Positions 17,063 through 26,164 of a DNA stretch of 64,000 bases are shown here, piece after piece. The translations under genes were made by a program, and so were the position numbers. Within the stretch, counting starts at the first letter, position 1, and every line of letters starts with the position of its first letter. This DNA comes from JAYFQE01 sp034927345 (GTDB taxonomy: Bacteria > Bacillota > Clostridia > Saccharofermentanales > UBA5734): contig JAYFQE010000004.1 in NCBI GenBank assembly GCA_034927345.1, positions 189,119 to 253,118 on the forward strand. The letters run 5' to 3'. The notes beneath the pieces are model-generated. The model did not search any database, had not been told where the DNA came from, and was given only the letters and a program-made list of their open reading frames with translations.

Positions 17063-17290
17063 TTAATGATCGTTTGCTAAATCATCTATGACGCTTTGAT
17101 CGCCCAGGACAACCTGGATTAGGTTGCGGGCGTAGTTCGTTAAAGCAGTGCGAAACAATAAGGCAATCGATAAAAGAACAGCTATGATAATGACTACTTC
17201 CAGGGTACCGAAACCTTTGCGACACCATTTTCTGGTGATAAAACGGTTAAGTAGGGATTTCCGGACTGTTGTTGTCGAATGAACTTTCAT
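17063..17290 (-). CDS. Flp1-like type IVc prepilin
   Basis: A 75-residue small pilin. A 26-residue basic leader ends in RKG, followed by FGTLEVVIIIAVLLSIALLF, giving a prepilin peptidase site after Gly and the Glu at +5, as in Flp/Tad pilins. The hydrophobic helix is followed by a short polar tail (NYARNLIQVVLGDQS). AAGGAT lies just before the ATG. It is the probable major subunit of the pilus encoded by this operon. A prepilin peptidase (TadV/CpaA) is not in the window. Confidence 0.85.
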   Translation of the reverse strand: MKVHSTTTVRKSLLNRFITRKWCRKGFGTLEVVIIIAVLLSIALLFRTALTNYARNLIQVVLGDQSVIDDLANDH

Positions 17291-17318
17291 ATCCTTATTT
17301 CCTCTTCTTTCATGAGTA

Positions 17319-18914
17319 TTATGTTGATGAGATAAACGATATAGTCCGCAGACTCAAAACTGCCGGAAGAAGCGTTGTGACCAGAACTGCCAGTAAATCC
17401 AGAGTCATCGGTACAAGAAGACGAAGAGATTGACGCTCTAATTGCTTACGCAGGGTGTTGCGGTAGACCGACCAGCAAGCGGACGTTTGCAGGGAGAGTA
17501 ATTGCAGGTTTTCCATACCTCCGGAGTGGTCATATCGCGACATAAGTAATAACGCTGCCTGTGCTTCCGGTAAAGGACAGTTTTTTGAAAGCAGATCAAG
17601 AACTTGTTCAATAGGCCGACCTGTCCGGAGCAACCTGGATGTTCGTGAAAGATCTTGCTGCAAGGCATTTCCGGCAGTCGCCTTCCGCGAATTTAATTGG
17701 CTCGACTCGGAAATCATTTTTGTACAGATTAACAGGGTTTTGTGAAGGGATAACCCAGTCTGTAAAAGAGCAACTGTTAAATTAAGAAATATAGGGTATT
17801 CCAGGCGGTATTCGGTTATCTTCTGTCTTTGAAACATAAAAATCTGCTGATCATGCAATAATGTAACAATAAGCGGTAAAATTAAAAGCCATATCACACC
17901 GATAGGGTCGATCAACAAGATGACCAGACCAGGTATAAGACTTGCCGTGAGTAAAACAGCTTTATGCATGAAGAAATCTGTCAAGGTTGTCCGATCGCTA
18001 TTCGATTCGGGATGACTCGTATTGATTAAAATTTGTAATATGCGTGATCCATATGATTCCGGCAAAATATCGCGATAAATATGATGGAATAAATGACATA
18101 TGTGAGTGGTATAGTTTTTAACCCGTCCACGATAGACTGGAAGACAATATAATTTCTTCTTGTCCCGGGTATCAAATCCTGTAGATGACAAAGTCAATGC
18201 TGCTGCAAATAAGGCCATTAGAAAGGCGGCAACCATGCCGATAATTCCGGCTGGCTGTGATAAGGCAGCCACAGATGCTTCATCAGCCGATTGTCTGAGG
18301 AGGATGGCAAGCAGAAAAGGCATAATGGCTAAAACATAAGCTTCAGTTTGCCGTTGTGTTGTTTCCGCATTTAAGTCCTGTTGGAGAGATAATTGTTCCG
18401 TAACCATCTGCAGATGCTGGCGGACATAGAGTATAACCTGCCCGCCCATTTTCCGCAGCTCCGGTAAAGCATAAAAAAATGTTTGTGCTTCAGGGCAATG
18501 AAGTTGCCGGCTCAGTTGCGGTAATAATGTCTCAAGAGGTTGATGCGCAGCCAACTGGCGGTTGACTTGCCGAAGACTTTGCAGGAAAGGCGATTTGTTG
18601 CCCAGAAGTTGGCTTAGACCTGGTACTGTATCGCAAAATGAGTGTTCCAGTGTTGCTCCGGCCGATAGTCTGGAGAGAAGTAACTCCAGAAACCACTTTA
18701 ATTGTTCCCGACTGGTTAATATCTGCCGTTTCCTCTGCCATTGCAGGATAGCATGTATCAAAAGAATAAAACCAGGTATGATCATAACAAGACGTAACTC
18801 CGGCTTTGTGAAAAACGATAGAGCTGCCAGCCAGGATAGAATCAGGCAGATCAGGACGCAAAACAATTGATTGGGAAGGGATAAAACTCTTTTAGGTTCT
18901 GTTTGATTCGGCAT
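17319..18914 (-). CDS. Tad-type pilus platform protein: TadB-TadC fusion
   Basis: A 531-residue inner-membrane platform. The first half (about 1-270) has a TadB-like layout: two membrane helices, then a cytosolic T2SSF domain (LLLSRLSAGATLEHSFC, ALPELRKMGGQVILYVRQ), then two helices ending AFLMALFAAALTL. The second half (about 310-531) repeats this as TadC (LEYPIFLNLTVALLQTGLSL, LLMSRYDHSGGMENLQLLS, LVPMTLDLLAVLVTTLLPAVL). TadB and TadC are normally separate genes. ATG 18914 is chosen (GGAGGG upstream); it overlaps the end of the ATPase gene by 23 bases. Confidence 0.85.
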   Translation of the reverse strand: MPNQTEPKRVLSLPNQLFCVLICLILSWLAALSFFTKPELRLVMIIPGFILLIHAILQWQRKRQILTSREQLKWFLELLLSRLSAGATLEHSFCDTVPGLSQLLGNKSPFLQSLRQVNRQLAAHQPLETLLPQLSRQLHCPEAQTFFYALPELRKMGGQVILYVRQHLQMVTEQLSLQQDLNAETTQRQTEAYVLAIMPFLLAILLRQSADEASVAALSQPAGIIGMVAAFLMALFAAALTLSSTGFDTRDKKKLYCLPVYRGRVKNYTTHICHLFHHIYRDILPESYGSRILQILINTSHPESNSDRTTLTDFFMHKAVLLTASLIPGLVILLIDPIGVIWLLILPLIVTLLHDQQIFMFQRQKITEYRLEYPIFLNLTVALLQTGLSLHKTLLICTKMISESSQLNSRKATAGNALQQDLSRTSRLLRTGRPIEQVLDLLSKNCPLPEAQAALLLMSRYDHSGGMENLQLLSLQTSACWSVYRNTLRKQLERQSLRLLVPMTLDLLAVLVTTLLPAVLSLRTISFISST

Positions 18915-20055
18915 GTACAAGAATCCCTCCTTTCGAACGGATAAATAACGGATGAATTTGTATTTGTCCTTCGGTTGTTGACAGCGAACAAATTTCGTCA
19001 ATTTCTCTTTTCCCAGTAAGGGTTCGACGTAAATGAACCATAATGTCCAATGTCGAGCCTATTAATTCGCGGATTGCTTCCCAAGGCAATTGAACAGCCA
19101 TTAACACCATCAAGGTCAACCGGGAAAGCATGTCCTGACAGGAATTAGCGTGCCCGGTACAAAGGGATCCCGGATGTCCGGTATTCATGGCTTGCAGCAT
19201 ATCAAACGCTTCACGGCCGCGAACTTCGCCGACAATGATTCTATCTGGCCGCATTCGCAATGATGCCCGAATTAAATCAGCGAGGGATATTTCACCAGAT
19301 CCGTCCGGTCCGGCTGCGCGGGATTCCAGCCGAACTGTATTCGGCAAATTCTGTAGCGCTAATTCTGCTGCATCCTCAATTGTTATTACACGTTCAGACG
19401 AAGGTATGAAATTGGATAATATATTAAGAAACGTTGTCTTGCCGGTACCGGTACCCCCGCATATGAAAATGGATTGTTTCCGTTCAATTTGCTCAACCAG
19501 ATAATTTGCAGCCGGCTGTGATATAAAATCATGTTCGATCAATGAATGCATATCTGGTTTGATTCCAGTAAATTTCCTTATCGTTAAAACAGGTCCATCC
19601 GGTGCAGACGGCGGCAAAGCAGCGTGAACCCGTGACCCATCCGGTAAACGCATATCAGCCAACGGATTTTTTTCATGAATCATACGATTAGCGCGGCCGA
19701 AAAAATTGGTTATTACGCCGGACAGGTGCTGCACATTGTCAAATTTTAAGTCTGATGGAAATAATTGGCCATTCTTTTCATAAAAAATGCAATATGGTCC
19801 ATTAACCATGATTTCAGTTATTTCAGGATCATCCATCAAAGATTGCAGTAAATCTAATCCACGCATACTATCAAACAGCCTGTTGGCAATAAACTGTCGA
19901 TCATGAAAACTCAGGCGAGATCCTGAATATTCTGCCGCAACGACTTTTAAAGCCAATCGTTTAAGTCCGTCATCGTCAATATCTGTCAGATCGCCAATTT
20001 GCTGCATAACCATTGCGGATAATTTTTGGCGGGTTTCAGCATCGAAAAGCATCAT
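18892..20055 (-). CDS. cpaF: CpaF/TadA-type secretion ATPase
   Basis: A 387-residue hexameric ATPase powering Tad pilus assembly at the cytosolic face. The N-terminal domain has LDLLQSLMDDPEITEIMVNGP and the middle ADMRLPDGSRVHAALPP. Walker A GGTGTGKTT is at about residues 200-208, the Asp box EDAAELAL follows, then RMRPDRIIVGEVRGREAFDML (Walker B) and GHPGSLCTGHANS (His box). GGGAGG lies 3 bases before ATG 20055 and 6 before a second ATG at 20052, so the longer in-frame start at 20097 is rejected. Length fits short Gram-positive CpaF forms. Confidence 0.93.
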   Translation of the reverse strand: MMLFDAETRQKLSAMVMQQIGDLTDIDDDGLKRLALKVVAAEYSGSRLSFHDRQFIANRLFDSMRGLDLLQSLMDDPEITEIMVNGPYCIFYEKNGQLFPSDLKFDNVQHLSGVITNFFGRANRMIHEKNPLADMRLPDGSRVHAALPPSAPDGPVLTIRKFTGIKPDMHSLIEHDFISQPAANYLVEQIERKQSIFICGGTGTGKTTFLNILSNFIPSSERVITIEDAAELALQNLPNTVRLESRAAGPDGSGEISLADLIRASLRMRPDRIIVGEVRGREAFDMLQAMNTGHPGSLCTGHANSCQDMLSRLTLMVLMAVQLPWEAIRELIGSTLDIMVHLRRTLTGKREIDEICSLSTTEGQIQIHPLFIRSKGGILVHAESNRT

Positions 20056-20114
20056 AAGCCTCCCGTTAAAGACTCTTAACGGCCAACCGAGCATCATTCT
20101 GAAAAATGACGCAG

Positions 20115-21125
20115 CTACTTTACAAGAATTTCACTGGTTTTGCATTCAGCAGGCAGAACAGAAAATAATTGACTGACTTCATATTTTGCCGTATATGCTG
20201 CGTAGTTGTCGTTTTTAGATAAAATCACTTCACATACATCGCAGAGAACAGCGATCATCGTCACTGTCGCGAGCGGCAGACCGGCACAGTCTATCAGTCC
20301 GATGGTTGATTGTGTCTTTTGTTGCAAATATTCCCGCAACAGTTTGACTAATTGCCTCAGTGTATCCGGATTGCATAAGATAAGGTCGTCGGCGCGATCG
20401 GGTGGACGGAATTGGAAAAAACCGTCAGGATGAGGCTGCCAATAACAACTGAGTTGATTAAAGGCAATGTCTTGTCCGATAATATGCAGAAGAAGATCAG
20501 ACAAAGTAGGTCCGTGACTTGGAGCTGCCAGGCAGTTCATCATGTATGTCGGCATCAAAGGAAGATAAATAACCGTACAACCTTGATCAATGAAGGCTTT
20601 TAATTTCTTCCGGATTATCTGTTCATTGTAACCTGCTGAACAAACCGAAAGCATAAGGTATAAATGATTTGATATTCCGTTGGAATCCTTTTCGGGTTCG
20701 TTATCTGCGGGACTGCTGACGGCCGGATCCAGATCATGAAAAGGCAGCGTTGCGATTTTTTGTCCCTTGCAGTTATATTCGCGTACAAGGGTGTCTACGA
20801 ATCGGCAAACGGGATCAAATCTAAAATATGCTTGATTGGGTGTTTCCTGAGTGGAGGACAGTGTCGAAAAGCCCGCTTGAATCGGTTTGGCTTGCCAATT
20901 CTCAGGCCATCTGTCTGATAAGGATAATGATGTTAACTCATGAAAATCAACGGCATTATATAGAAAAACAGCCGTTTCGTTTCGTTCTTTTTGCTGAGCA
21001 ATGATCTTTTGCAATGATGCTGAATCACTGCATGGATTTACCATGATTCCGGGAAGACGGGATTGTAATTGGGCAGCGAGCTTTTCCGTATATACGGAAT
21101 CGGCATCTGCCAGTATCAAATTCAT
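20115..21125 (-). CDS. TadZ/CpaE-like protein with degenerate P-loop
   Basis: A 336-residue first gene of the Tad-like operon. The N-terminus MNLILADADSVYTEKLAAQL is a receiver-like fold with an early acidic pair, as in TadZ/CpaE pilus localisation proteins. The second half follows a MinD/ParA plan (LYLMLSVCSAGYNEQ, VIYLPLMPTY, IGLIDCAGLP, VCEVILSKND), but where KGGVGKT should stand there is SVCSAGYNEQ, so nucleotide hydrolysis is unlikely. The assignment rests mainly on position and fold pattern. AGGTG lies 8 bases before the ATG. Confidence 0.65.
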   Translation of the reverse strand: MNLILADADSVYTEKLAAQLQSRLPGIMVNPCSDSASLQKIIAQQKERNETAVFLYNAVDFHELTSLSLSDRWPENWQAKPIQAGFSTLSSTQETPNQAYFRFDPVCRFVDTLVREYNCKGQKIATLPFHDLDPAVSSPADNEPEKDSNGISNHLYLMLSVCSAGYNEQIIRKKLKAFIDQGCTVIYLPLMPTYMMNCLAAPSHGPTLSDLLLHIIGQDIAFNQLSCYWQPHPDGFFQFRPPDRADDLILCNPDTLRQLVKLLREYLQQKTQSTIGLIDCAGLPLATVTMIAVLCDVCEVILSKNDNYAAYTAKYEVSQLFSVLPAECKTSEILVK

Positions 21126-21370
21126 AAAATCACCTGCCTTTTGTCATACTCTAACAAGACAATCATCAGTATGATAGATAGACTTGAACGACAAATATCG
21201 ACAAAAGTTTATTTTCTGTTCGTTGTAATAAAAGATATTCCAGATGACAAGAAGCAAGCATATCGTAACAGATCATTTACAAAATCATTCATCGAGCCTC
21301 TTGAATTATTTGTTACGGCATGATAACATGACTTCGCTGTTAAAACAGCCATGAATTGAATATTAAATCA

Positions 21371-21472
21371 TCTCTTATCAAGAGTGGTGGAGGGACTGGC
21401 CCTGAGAAACCCGGCAACCGCGGCAAGCAGCGGTGCTAATTCCAGCAGGTGGGATACCTGAAAGATGAGGTT
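21371..21472 (+). ncRNA. SAM-I (S-box) riboswitch
   Basis: Conserved S-box blocks appear in order: CTTATC (P1 5' strand), GGTGGAGGGACTGGCCC, GAAACCCGGCAACC, GGTGCTAATTCC, and AGATGAG closing P1. GAGGTT (21467-21472), which overlaps the P1 3' strand, can pair with AACCTC of the downstream terminator, so SAM binding frees the terminator and shuts off metK. The 245 bases between the TadZ-like gene and this element hold nothing else I recognise. Confidence 0.97.
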
Positions 21473-21488
21473 CGCGTGATTATTTTGT

Positions 21489-21517
21489 AACCTCTTCGTC
21501 AGAAGAGGTTATTTTTT
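21489..21517 (+). terminator. S-box expression-platform terminator
   Basis: Perfect 9-bp stem AACCTCTTC/GAAGAGGTT with a 4-base loop and a T6 run at 21512-21517, 17 bases before metK. It is the regulated terminator of the SAM-I riboswitch. Confidence 0.95.
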
Positions 21518-21533
21518 ACAGGAGGATCTATTC

Positions 21534-22730
21534 ATGAAAAACAAAGGTAAATGGGTATTTTCATCGGAATCGGTTACCGAAGGCCATCCCGATAAGTTAT
21601 GTGATCAGGTCTCCGATGCTATTCTGGATGCTATTTTGAAAGAAGATCCACAAGCTCGGGTTGCCTGCGAAACCGCTGCAACAACCGGTATGGTTTTAGT
21701 AATGGGTGAAATTTCGACAACCGGTTACGTAGATATCCCGCATATTGTTCGCGACACAATCCGCGAAATCGGTTATATAGGCCATGATGCCGGTTTTGAC
21801 GCTGATGCTTGTGCGGTTTTGACTTCGATCGACGAACAGTCGCCGGATATTGCCCAGGGTGTCAACCGGTCATTGGAAAGCCGCGAAGGATCGGATCAGG
21901 ATGATTTATCAACCGGAGCGGGTGATCAGGGCATGATGTTTGGTTTTGCCAACTGCGATACGCCGGAATTCATGCCGATGCCGATTGCCTTGGCGCATGC
22001 CTTGACACGCCGTTTAGCTGAAGTGCGAAAACAGAAAATGGTTGATTTTCTTCGTCCCGACGGTAAAGCCCAGGTAACGGTTGAATATCTGAACCAGACG
22101 CCGGTTCATATTGATACCGTCGTCGTCTCGACACAACATAGTCCTGATGTTGATCAAAAAACATTGACTCAAGCCGTCATTGACTTGGTTATCCGTCCTG
22201 TTTTGCCGGCAAAACTATTCGATAGCAAAACGCGCATTCTGGTTAATCCAACCGGCCGTTTTGTTGTCGGCGGTCCTCAGGGTGATTCTGGATTAACCGG
22301 TAGAAAAATCATTGTTGACACATATGGCGGATTTGCGCGTCACGGCGGCGGTGCTTTTTCCGGTAAAGATCCGACCAAAGTCGATCGTTCTGCTGCTTAT
22401 GCCGCCAGATATGTCGCGAAGAATATCGTTGCTGCCGGATTGGCTGCTTCTTGTGAGATTCAACTGGCTTATGCCATTGGCGTTGCGCATCCGTTATCGG
22501 TCATGGTTGATACTTTCGAAACCGGACAGATATCAGATGACAAAATCAGCCAGCTGATCCAAAAGCACTTCGATTTGCGTCCGGCGGCTATTATCCGCGA
22601 TTTAAACCTGCGCAGTCCGATTTATCGTCAGATCGCATCATATGGCCATTTTGGCCGTCCGGATCTCGATTTGCCCTGGGAACGAACTGATAAAGCTGAG
22701 GTTTTACGGGCGGATGCTCAGCGCTGCTGA
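21534..22730 (+). CDS. metK: S-adenosylmethionine synthetase
   Basis: A 398-residue cytosolic enzyme making SAM from methionine and ATP. Signatures: FSSESVTEGHPDKLCDQVSD (ATP/Mg site), GAGDQGMMFG (methionine loop), GGPQGDSGLTGRKIIVDTYG and GGGAFSGKDPTKVDRSAAY. Length is normal. GGAGG lies 9 bases before the ATG. It is controlled by the S-box upstream. The end overlaps the proposed start of recD2. Confidence 0.98.
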   Translation: MKNKGKWVFSSESVTEGHPDKLCDQVSDAILDAILKEDPQARVACETAATTGMVLVMGEISTTGYVDIPHIVRDTIREIGYIGHDAGFDADACAVLTSIDEQSPDIAQGVNRSLESREGSDQDDLSTGAGDQGMMFGFANCDTPEFMPMPIALAHALTRRLAEVRKQKMVDFLRPDGKAQVTVEYLNQTPVHIDTVVVSTQHSPDVDQKTLTQAVIDLVIRPVLPAKLFDSKTRILVNPTGRFVVGGPQGDSGLTGRKIIVDTYGGFARHGGGAFSGKDPTKVDRSAAYAARYVAKNIVAAGLAASCEIQLAYAIGVAHPLSVMVDTFETGQISDDKISQLIQKHFDLRPAAIIRDLNLRSPIYRQIASYGHFGRPDLDLPWERTDKAEVLRADAQRC

Positions 22731-25020
22731 CAAACAATCCGGCAAAAGCCGCTTAAATTCGAAATCCAACATGCCGGTATCAGCCGTTGCCGTGCTGGAA
22801 GGGGTCATTGTATCCATTATTTTCCGCAATGAGCAGAACGGGTACACGGTTTGTACGCTTGACGGCGCCAGCGAACCTACGGCGGTTGGTACCCTGCCGT
22901 TTTTGGCTGAAGGCGAGTCGGTCCGTTTATATGGACAATGGGGCAAACATCCGGATTATGGCGAGCAATTCATGGTCGATCATTACGAATTGATCGCGCC
23001 TAAAACAGAAGCCGCCATATTGCAGTATCTGAGCTCGGGCTTAATCAAAGGAATCGGTGAGAAAACAGCACGCCGTCTGGTTAAGACATTCGGCATCGAA
23101 ACACTGGACGTTTTAAGGGATCATCCGGAAATGTCGGCTGCAGTCAAGGGCATTGGACCGGACAAAGCTGGTAAAATCGCCGGACAATTGCAGGAAAAGA
23201 AAGATTATCAGGATTTAATCTTACTGCTTTCTCCTTTAGGCATAGGCACAGGGAAAATTCTGCGAATCTATCGCCGTTATGGATCCGATGCCATCCGTTT
23301 GATATCGGAAAATCCTTATTGTCTGGCCGATGAAGTATTCGGAATAGGTTTTTTAACTGCTGATTTATTAGCCCGCAAAATTGGCCTGGACCCAAAATCC
23401 CCGGGGAGAATAGCCAGCGCTTTGCGTTATGTGTTGATGCAAGCTGTTTATAATGGGCATACATATGTACCTCAAACTGTTTTGCAGAGGCAAGCTTTTG
23501 AATTATTGCATTTATCAGACAGCGATCATGCCTTAATTGACGAAAGCCTGATCAATAGTCAACAAATCATCAGGTCAGGCCGTCAGTTTGGGGATACGGA
23601 AGATCAACGGATTTCGTTGGCCCCGCTCTTTATAACAGAGCGTATGTCGGCGGATCGTCTGATTATTTTATTGAAGAGTAAACCTGCCGCTTTTGCCGAT
23701 TGGTGTGATCCGGTCCGTGCCGCCAAGGCTGTTGCCGACAGCTGCGGCAAACAGAACCTGGTTCTTGCTCCAGAACAGAACGAAGCGCTTCTTCAGGCCT
23801 TGCAGCATACAGTTCTTATTTTAACCGGCGGACCGGGCACCGGAAAAACAACGATTATCCGATTGCTCTGTGATTGCCTGCGCAATCGTGGCGGACGGGT
23901 TTTATTGGCGGCGCCGACCGGGCGTGCAGCCAAGCGAATGACCGAAACAACAGGCCTTCCGGCTAAAACACTGCATCGGCTCCTCGAGCTGCAGGTTAAT
24001 GCTGATGATGCCCAACAAGTCCTGGAATATAGAACTCAGTCGACAGTCCAATTAGCTTGCGACTTGTTGATCGTAGACGAGGCATCGATGATCGATACTT
24101 TCCTTTTTAAGAGCTTGCTGGATTCTGTCGTACCTGGAACAAGACTTGTATTGGTCGGCGATGCCGATCAGCTTCCATCTGTTGGTCCTGGTTATGTTCT
24201 GAGAAATTTAATTGACAGCAACTGTGTATCTGTTGTCCGGTTGACTAAAATATTCCGGCAGTCCGCGGAAAGTTTAATTGTTCGTAATGCTCATCGTATC
24301 CATAATGGTGAATGGCCTGAGATCGATCAGAGTAAAGACAGCCAGTTTCTCTTTATTCCCAAGGAATCGGCAGAGGATATAGCGATGGCGGTTGCGAAAC
24401 TGATGCAGAATATTCTCCCTCAGCAATATGGGTTCGATGTCATGCGCGATGTTCAGGTTTTGACGCCATCACGCAAAGGACCTGCCGGTATGCAGTCGCT
24501 TAATGTGACTTTGCAGCAGGTGCTATTACCTCATCAAGATCAGGGCGTCATCAAGGCTCATGGAACCGGATTCGGCGTTGGGGATAAAGTTATGCAAATC
24601 CGTAATAATTATGACTTAGCCTGGCAACTGTCATCGGCGCCGGATACAACCGGAAGCGGTGTATTTAATGGAGAAACAGGTCTTGTACTCGAATTGGACG
24701 CAGATGATGACAGTTTAGTCGTCCTTTTCGATGAAGATCGCCTGGTTCGGTATGACCGGGCAAGTCTTGATGATCTTGATTTAGCGTATGCCATTACGGT
24801 TCATAAAAGCCAGGGCAGCGAATATCCTGTGGTTATTTTGGCTATTCCGGCTGGAGCGCCGCAGTTATTAACGCGAAATCTTCTTTACACAGCGGTAACT
24901 AGAGCAAAAATGAAGCTTTTATTGATTACCTCGCGCAAGACATTAGGGCAGATGCTGAAGAATAATCAAACCTACAATCGCCATACTCTTTTTAAAGATT
25001 GGCTGGCTATTCGCTCATGA
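22714..25020 (+). CDS. recD2: RecD2-type 5'-3' DNA helicase
   Basis: A 768-residue SF1B helicase acting in DNA repair without RecBC. An N-terminal OB-like domain (LEGVIVSIIFRNEQNGYTV), helix-hairpin-helix repeats (GLIKGIGEKTARRLVKTFG, VKGIGPDKAGKI), Walker A GGPGTGKTTIIRLL, Walker B LLIVDEASMID, GDADQLPSVGPG, and the C-terminal UvrD-like motif AYAITVHKSQGSEYPVV are all present. The start is uncertain: ATG 22714 overlaps metK by 17 bases, while ATG 22771 gives a 749-residue protein nearer the usual length; neither has a strong ribosome-binding site. Confidence 0.93.
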   Translation: MLSAADKQSGKSRLNSKSNMPVSAVAVLEGVIVSIIFRNEQNGYTVCTLDGASEPTAVGTLPFLAEGESVRLYGQWGKHPDYGEQFMVDHYELIAPKTEAAILQYLSSGLIKGIGEKTARRLVKTFGIETLDVLRDHPEMSAAVKGIGPDKAGKIAGQLQEKKDYQDLILLLSPLGIGTGKILRIYRRYGSDAIRLISENPYCLADEVFGIGFLTADLLARKIGLDPKSPGRIASALRYVLMQAVYNGHTYVPQTVLQRQAFELLHLSDSDHALIDESLINSQQIIRSGRQFGDTEDQRISLAPLFITERMSADRLIILLKSKPAAFADWCDPVRAAKAVADSCGKQNLVLAPEQNEALLQALQHTVLILTGGPGTGKTTIIRLLCDCLRNRGGRVLLAAPTGRAAKRMTETTGLPAKTLHRLLELQVNADDAQQVLEYRTQSTVQLACDLLIVDEASMIDTFLFKSLLDSVVPGTRLVLVGDADQLPSVGPGYVLRNLIDSNCVSVVRLTKIFRQSAESLIVRNAHRIHNGEWPEIDQSKDSQFLFIPKESAEDIAMAVAKLMQNILPQQYGFDVMRDVQVLTPSRKGPAGMQSLNVTLQQVLLPHQDQGVIKAHGTGFGVGDKVMQIRNNYDLAWQLSSAPDTTGSGVFNGETGLVLELDADDDSLVVLFDEDRLVRYDRASLDDLDLAYAITVHKSQGSEYPVVILAIPAGAPQLLTRNLLYTAVTRAKMKLLLITSRKTLGQMLKNNQTYNRHTLFKDWLAIRS

Positions 25021-25775
25021 CTCTATCCCCGTATTGGCTGAAATCAGGATTGGAGATATTATTCCCTCCTGTCTGCGCCATCTGCCGTCGTATTTATCAA
25101 CCGATTGAAGGATTTACAGGTATCTGCCGACAGTGTTTACCCTTATTGAATTTACGGACTGGGAAACAGCAAATTTTATCCTGGCCTGCTGATTTACTCA
25201 GTGGCATCCCGGCTGATTCGGTAATTTTGTGCTCCGGTTATTACCAAGGCATGCTTCGTCAGGCGTTAATTCGTTTAAAGTTTTCCGATGCTCCTGAAAT
25301 CGCTTTAGCATTGGGCAGCCTTCTTATCCGTATGTTACGCTGTTCAAACCAGATCTTCACTGCGGTTGCCGCAGTTCCCTTACACCGTAATCGCCTGCAC
25401 GAACGCGGGTATAATCAGGCCGGCCTTTTAGCCCGTAAAGTCAGTGATGATATGAAAATTCCCGATTTATCGACTTGTTTGCAAAGAAATCGGGAAACGC
25501 TGCGGCAAAGCGCACAACAAGGGCGGACAGAGAGATTGGCTAATTTATTCGGCGCGTTTTCGCTGGCCTGGAATACGCAAAAAAGCAATACGATACAAAC
25601 CTGGACGGAACTAAAAAACAACCAGCCCGGCCAGGAAACGTCAAATCACCTTCTGCTTGTCGATGACATTTTCACCACCGGAGCGACACTGACAGCAGCT
25701 GCATATCCGTTCTGGCAGATCGGCTGGCATGTAACCGGGCTGGTTGTCGCGTCGAATAGACCTGGCCGGACTTAA
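25017..25775 (+). CDS. comFC: ComF-family amidophosphoribosyltransferase-like protein
   Basis: A 252-residue protein. The N-terminal zinc-finger cysteines (PPVCAICRR...GICRQC) and the C-terminal phosphoribosyltransferase loop LLLVDDIFTTGATL define the ComFC family, which is needed for DNA uptake in competent bacteria, though its biochemical role is unclear. ERGYNQAGLLA is the other typical motif. The ATG overlaps the recD2 stop (ATGA), so translation is coupled. About 30 extra residues between ERLANLFGAF and the PRPP loop form a polar insert. Confidence 0.88.
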   Translation: MTLSPYWLKSGLEILFPPVCAICRRIYQPIEGFTGICRQCLPLLNLRTGKQQILSWPADLLSGIPADSVILCSGYYQGMLRQALIRLKFSDAPEIALALGSLLIRMLRCSNQIFTAVAAVPLHRNRLHERGYNQAGLLARKVSDDMKIPDLSTCLQRNRETLRQSAQQGRTERLANLFGAFSLAWNTQKSNTIQTWTELKNNQPGQETSNHLLLVDDIFTTGATLTAAAYPFWQIGWHVTGLVVASNRPGRT

Positions 25776-25872
25776 TCTGCCGGCGCAAGCTGCGCATGAG
25801 TTAATTCAATAACCTGAAATTTGTATCAGCTGTTACTGTAACTCTGGAAAGCCGCTAATTGTCTTGATTGGC

Positions 25873-25901
25873 TTGAGAATGAAGAGTAAAAAAGGTATAC
25901 T
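25873..25901 (+). promoter_or_regulatory. Sigma-A promoter of the candidate RNA upstream of cysE
   Basis: TTGAGA (25873-25878), a 17-base spacer and TATACT (25896-25901). Transcription would start near 25905-25908, at the base of the structured segment described next. Confidence 0.65.
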
Positions 25902-25904
25902 AAA

Positions 25905-26045
25905 GGTGCCTGGAATGCTCGTTACCTCTATTTTTGAACCTTCATGACTTAATCGGGAGCTCGGGTCAATGCGGAATACGGTCATGCCCTCGGACGCAAG
26001 TCCTCTATAGGTAGACCAAAGACCGCTGCAGGGCACCCACCTGGC
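25905..26045 (+). ncRNA. Candidate structured RNA, possibly 6S RNA
   Basis: A non-coding stretch of about 140 bases between a good promoter and cysE. Its ends can pair (GGTGCCTG at 25905-25912 with CAGGGCACC at 26029-26037), then an unpaired region, then TACC..TAT with ATAGGTA, and a GGAC-GCAA-GTCC tetraloop hairpin near the middle. A long closed hairpin with a large central bubble is the plan of 6S RNA, and the GGGCACCCACCT end is reminiscent of that family. I cannot confirm it without a covariance model. A cysE leader is the alternative. No T-box consensus is visible. Confidence 0.4.
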
Positions 26046-26164
26046 AAAATGCTGGGTGTCAAAAAGGGGGGACGGCATCCCGGGTTTTATGTTATTCTGC
26101 TCATATAGGCAAGTCATGAGGGCCTGGGCGGATGGCTGGACAAAAGGTAAGGGGAATGTGGGTT

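Noticed and set aside
21069..21323. 84-codon frame upstream of metK
   Set aside because: No ribosome-binding site, overlaps the TadZ-like gene antisense, and the product resembles nothing.
25776..26164. T-box leader for cysE
   Set aside because: The conserved T-box core and antiterminator are not seen; only a general structured RNA is supported.
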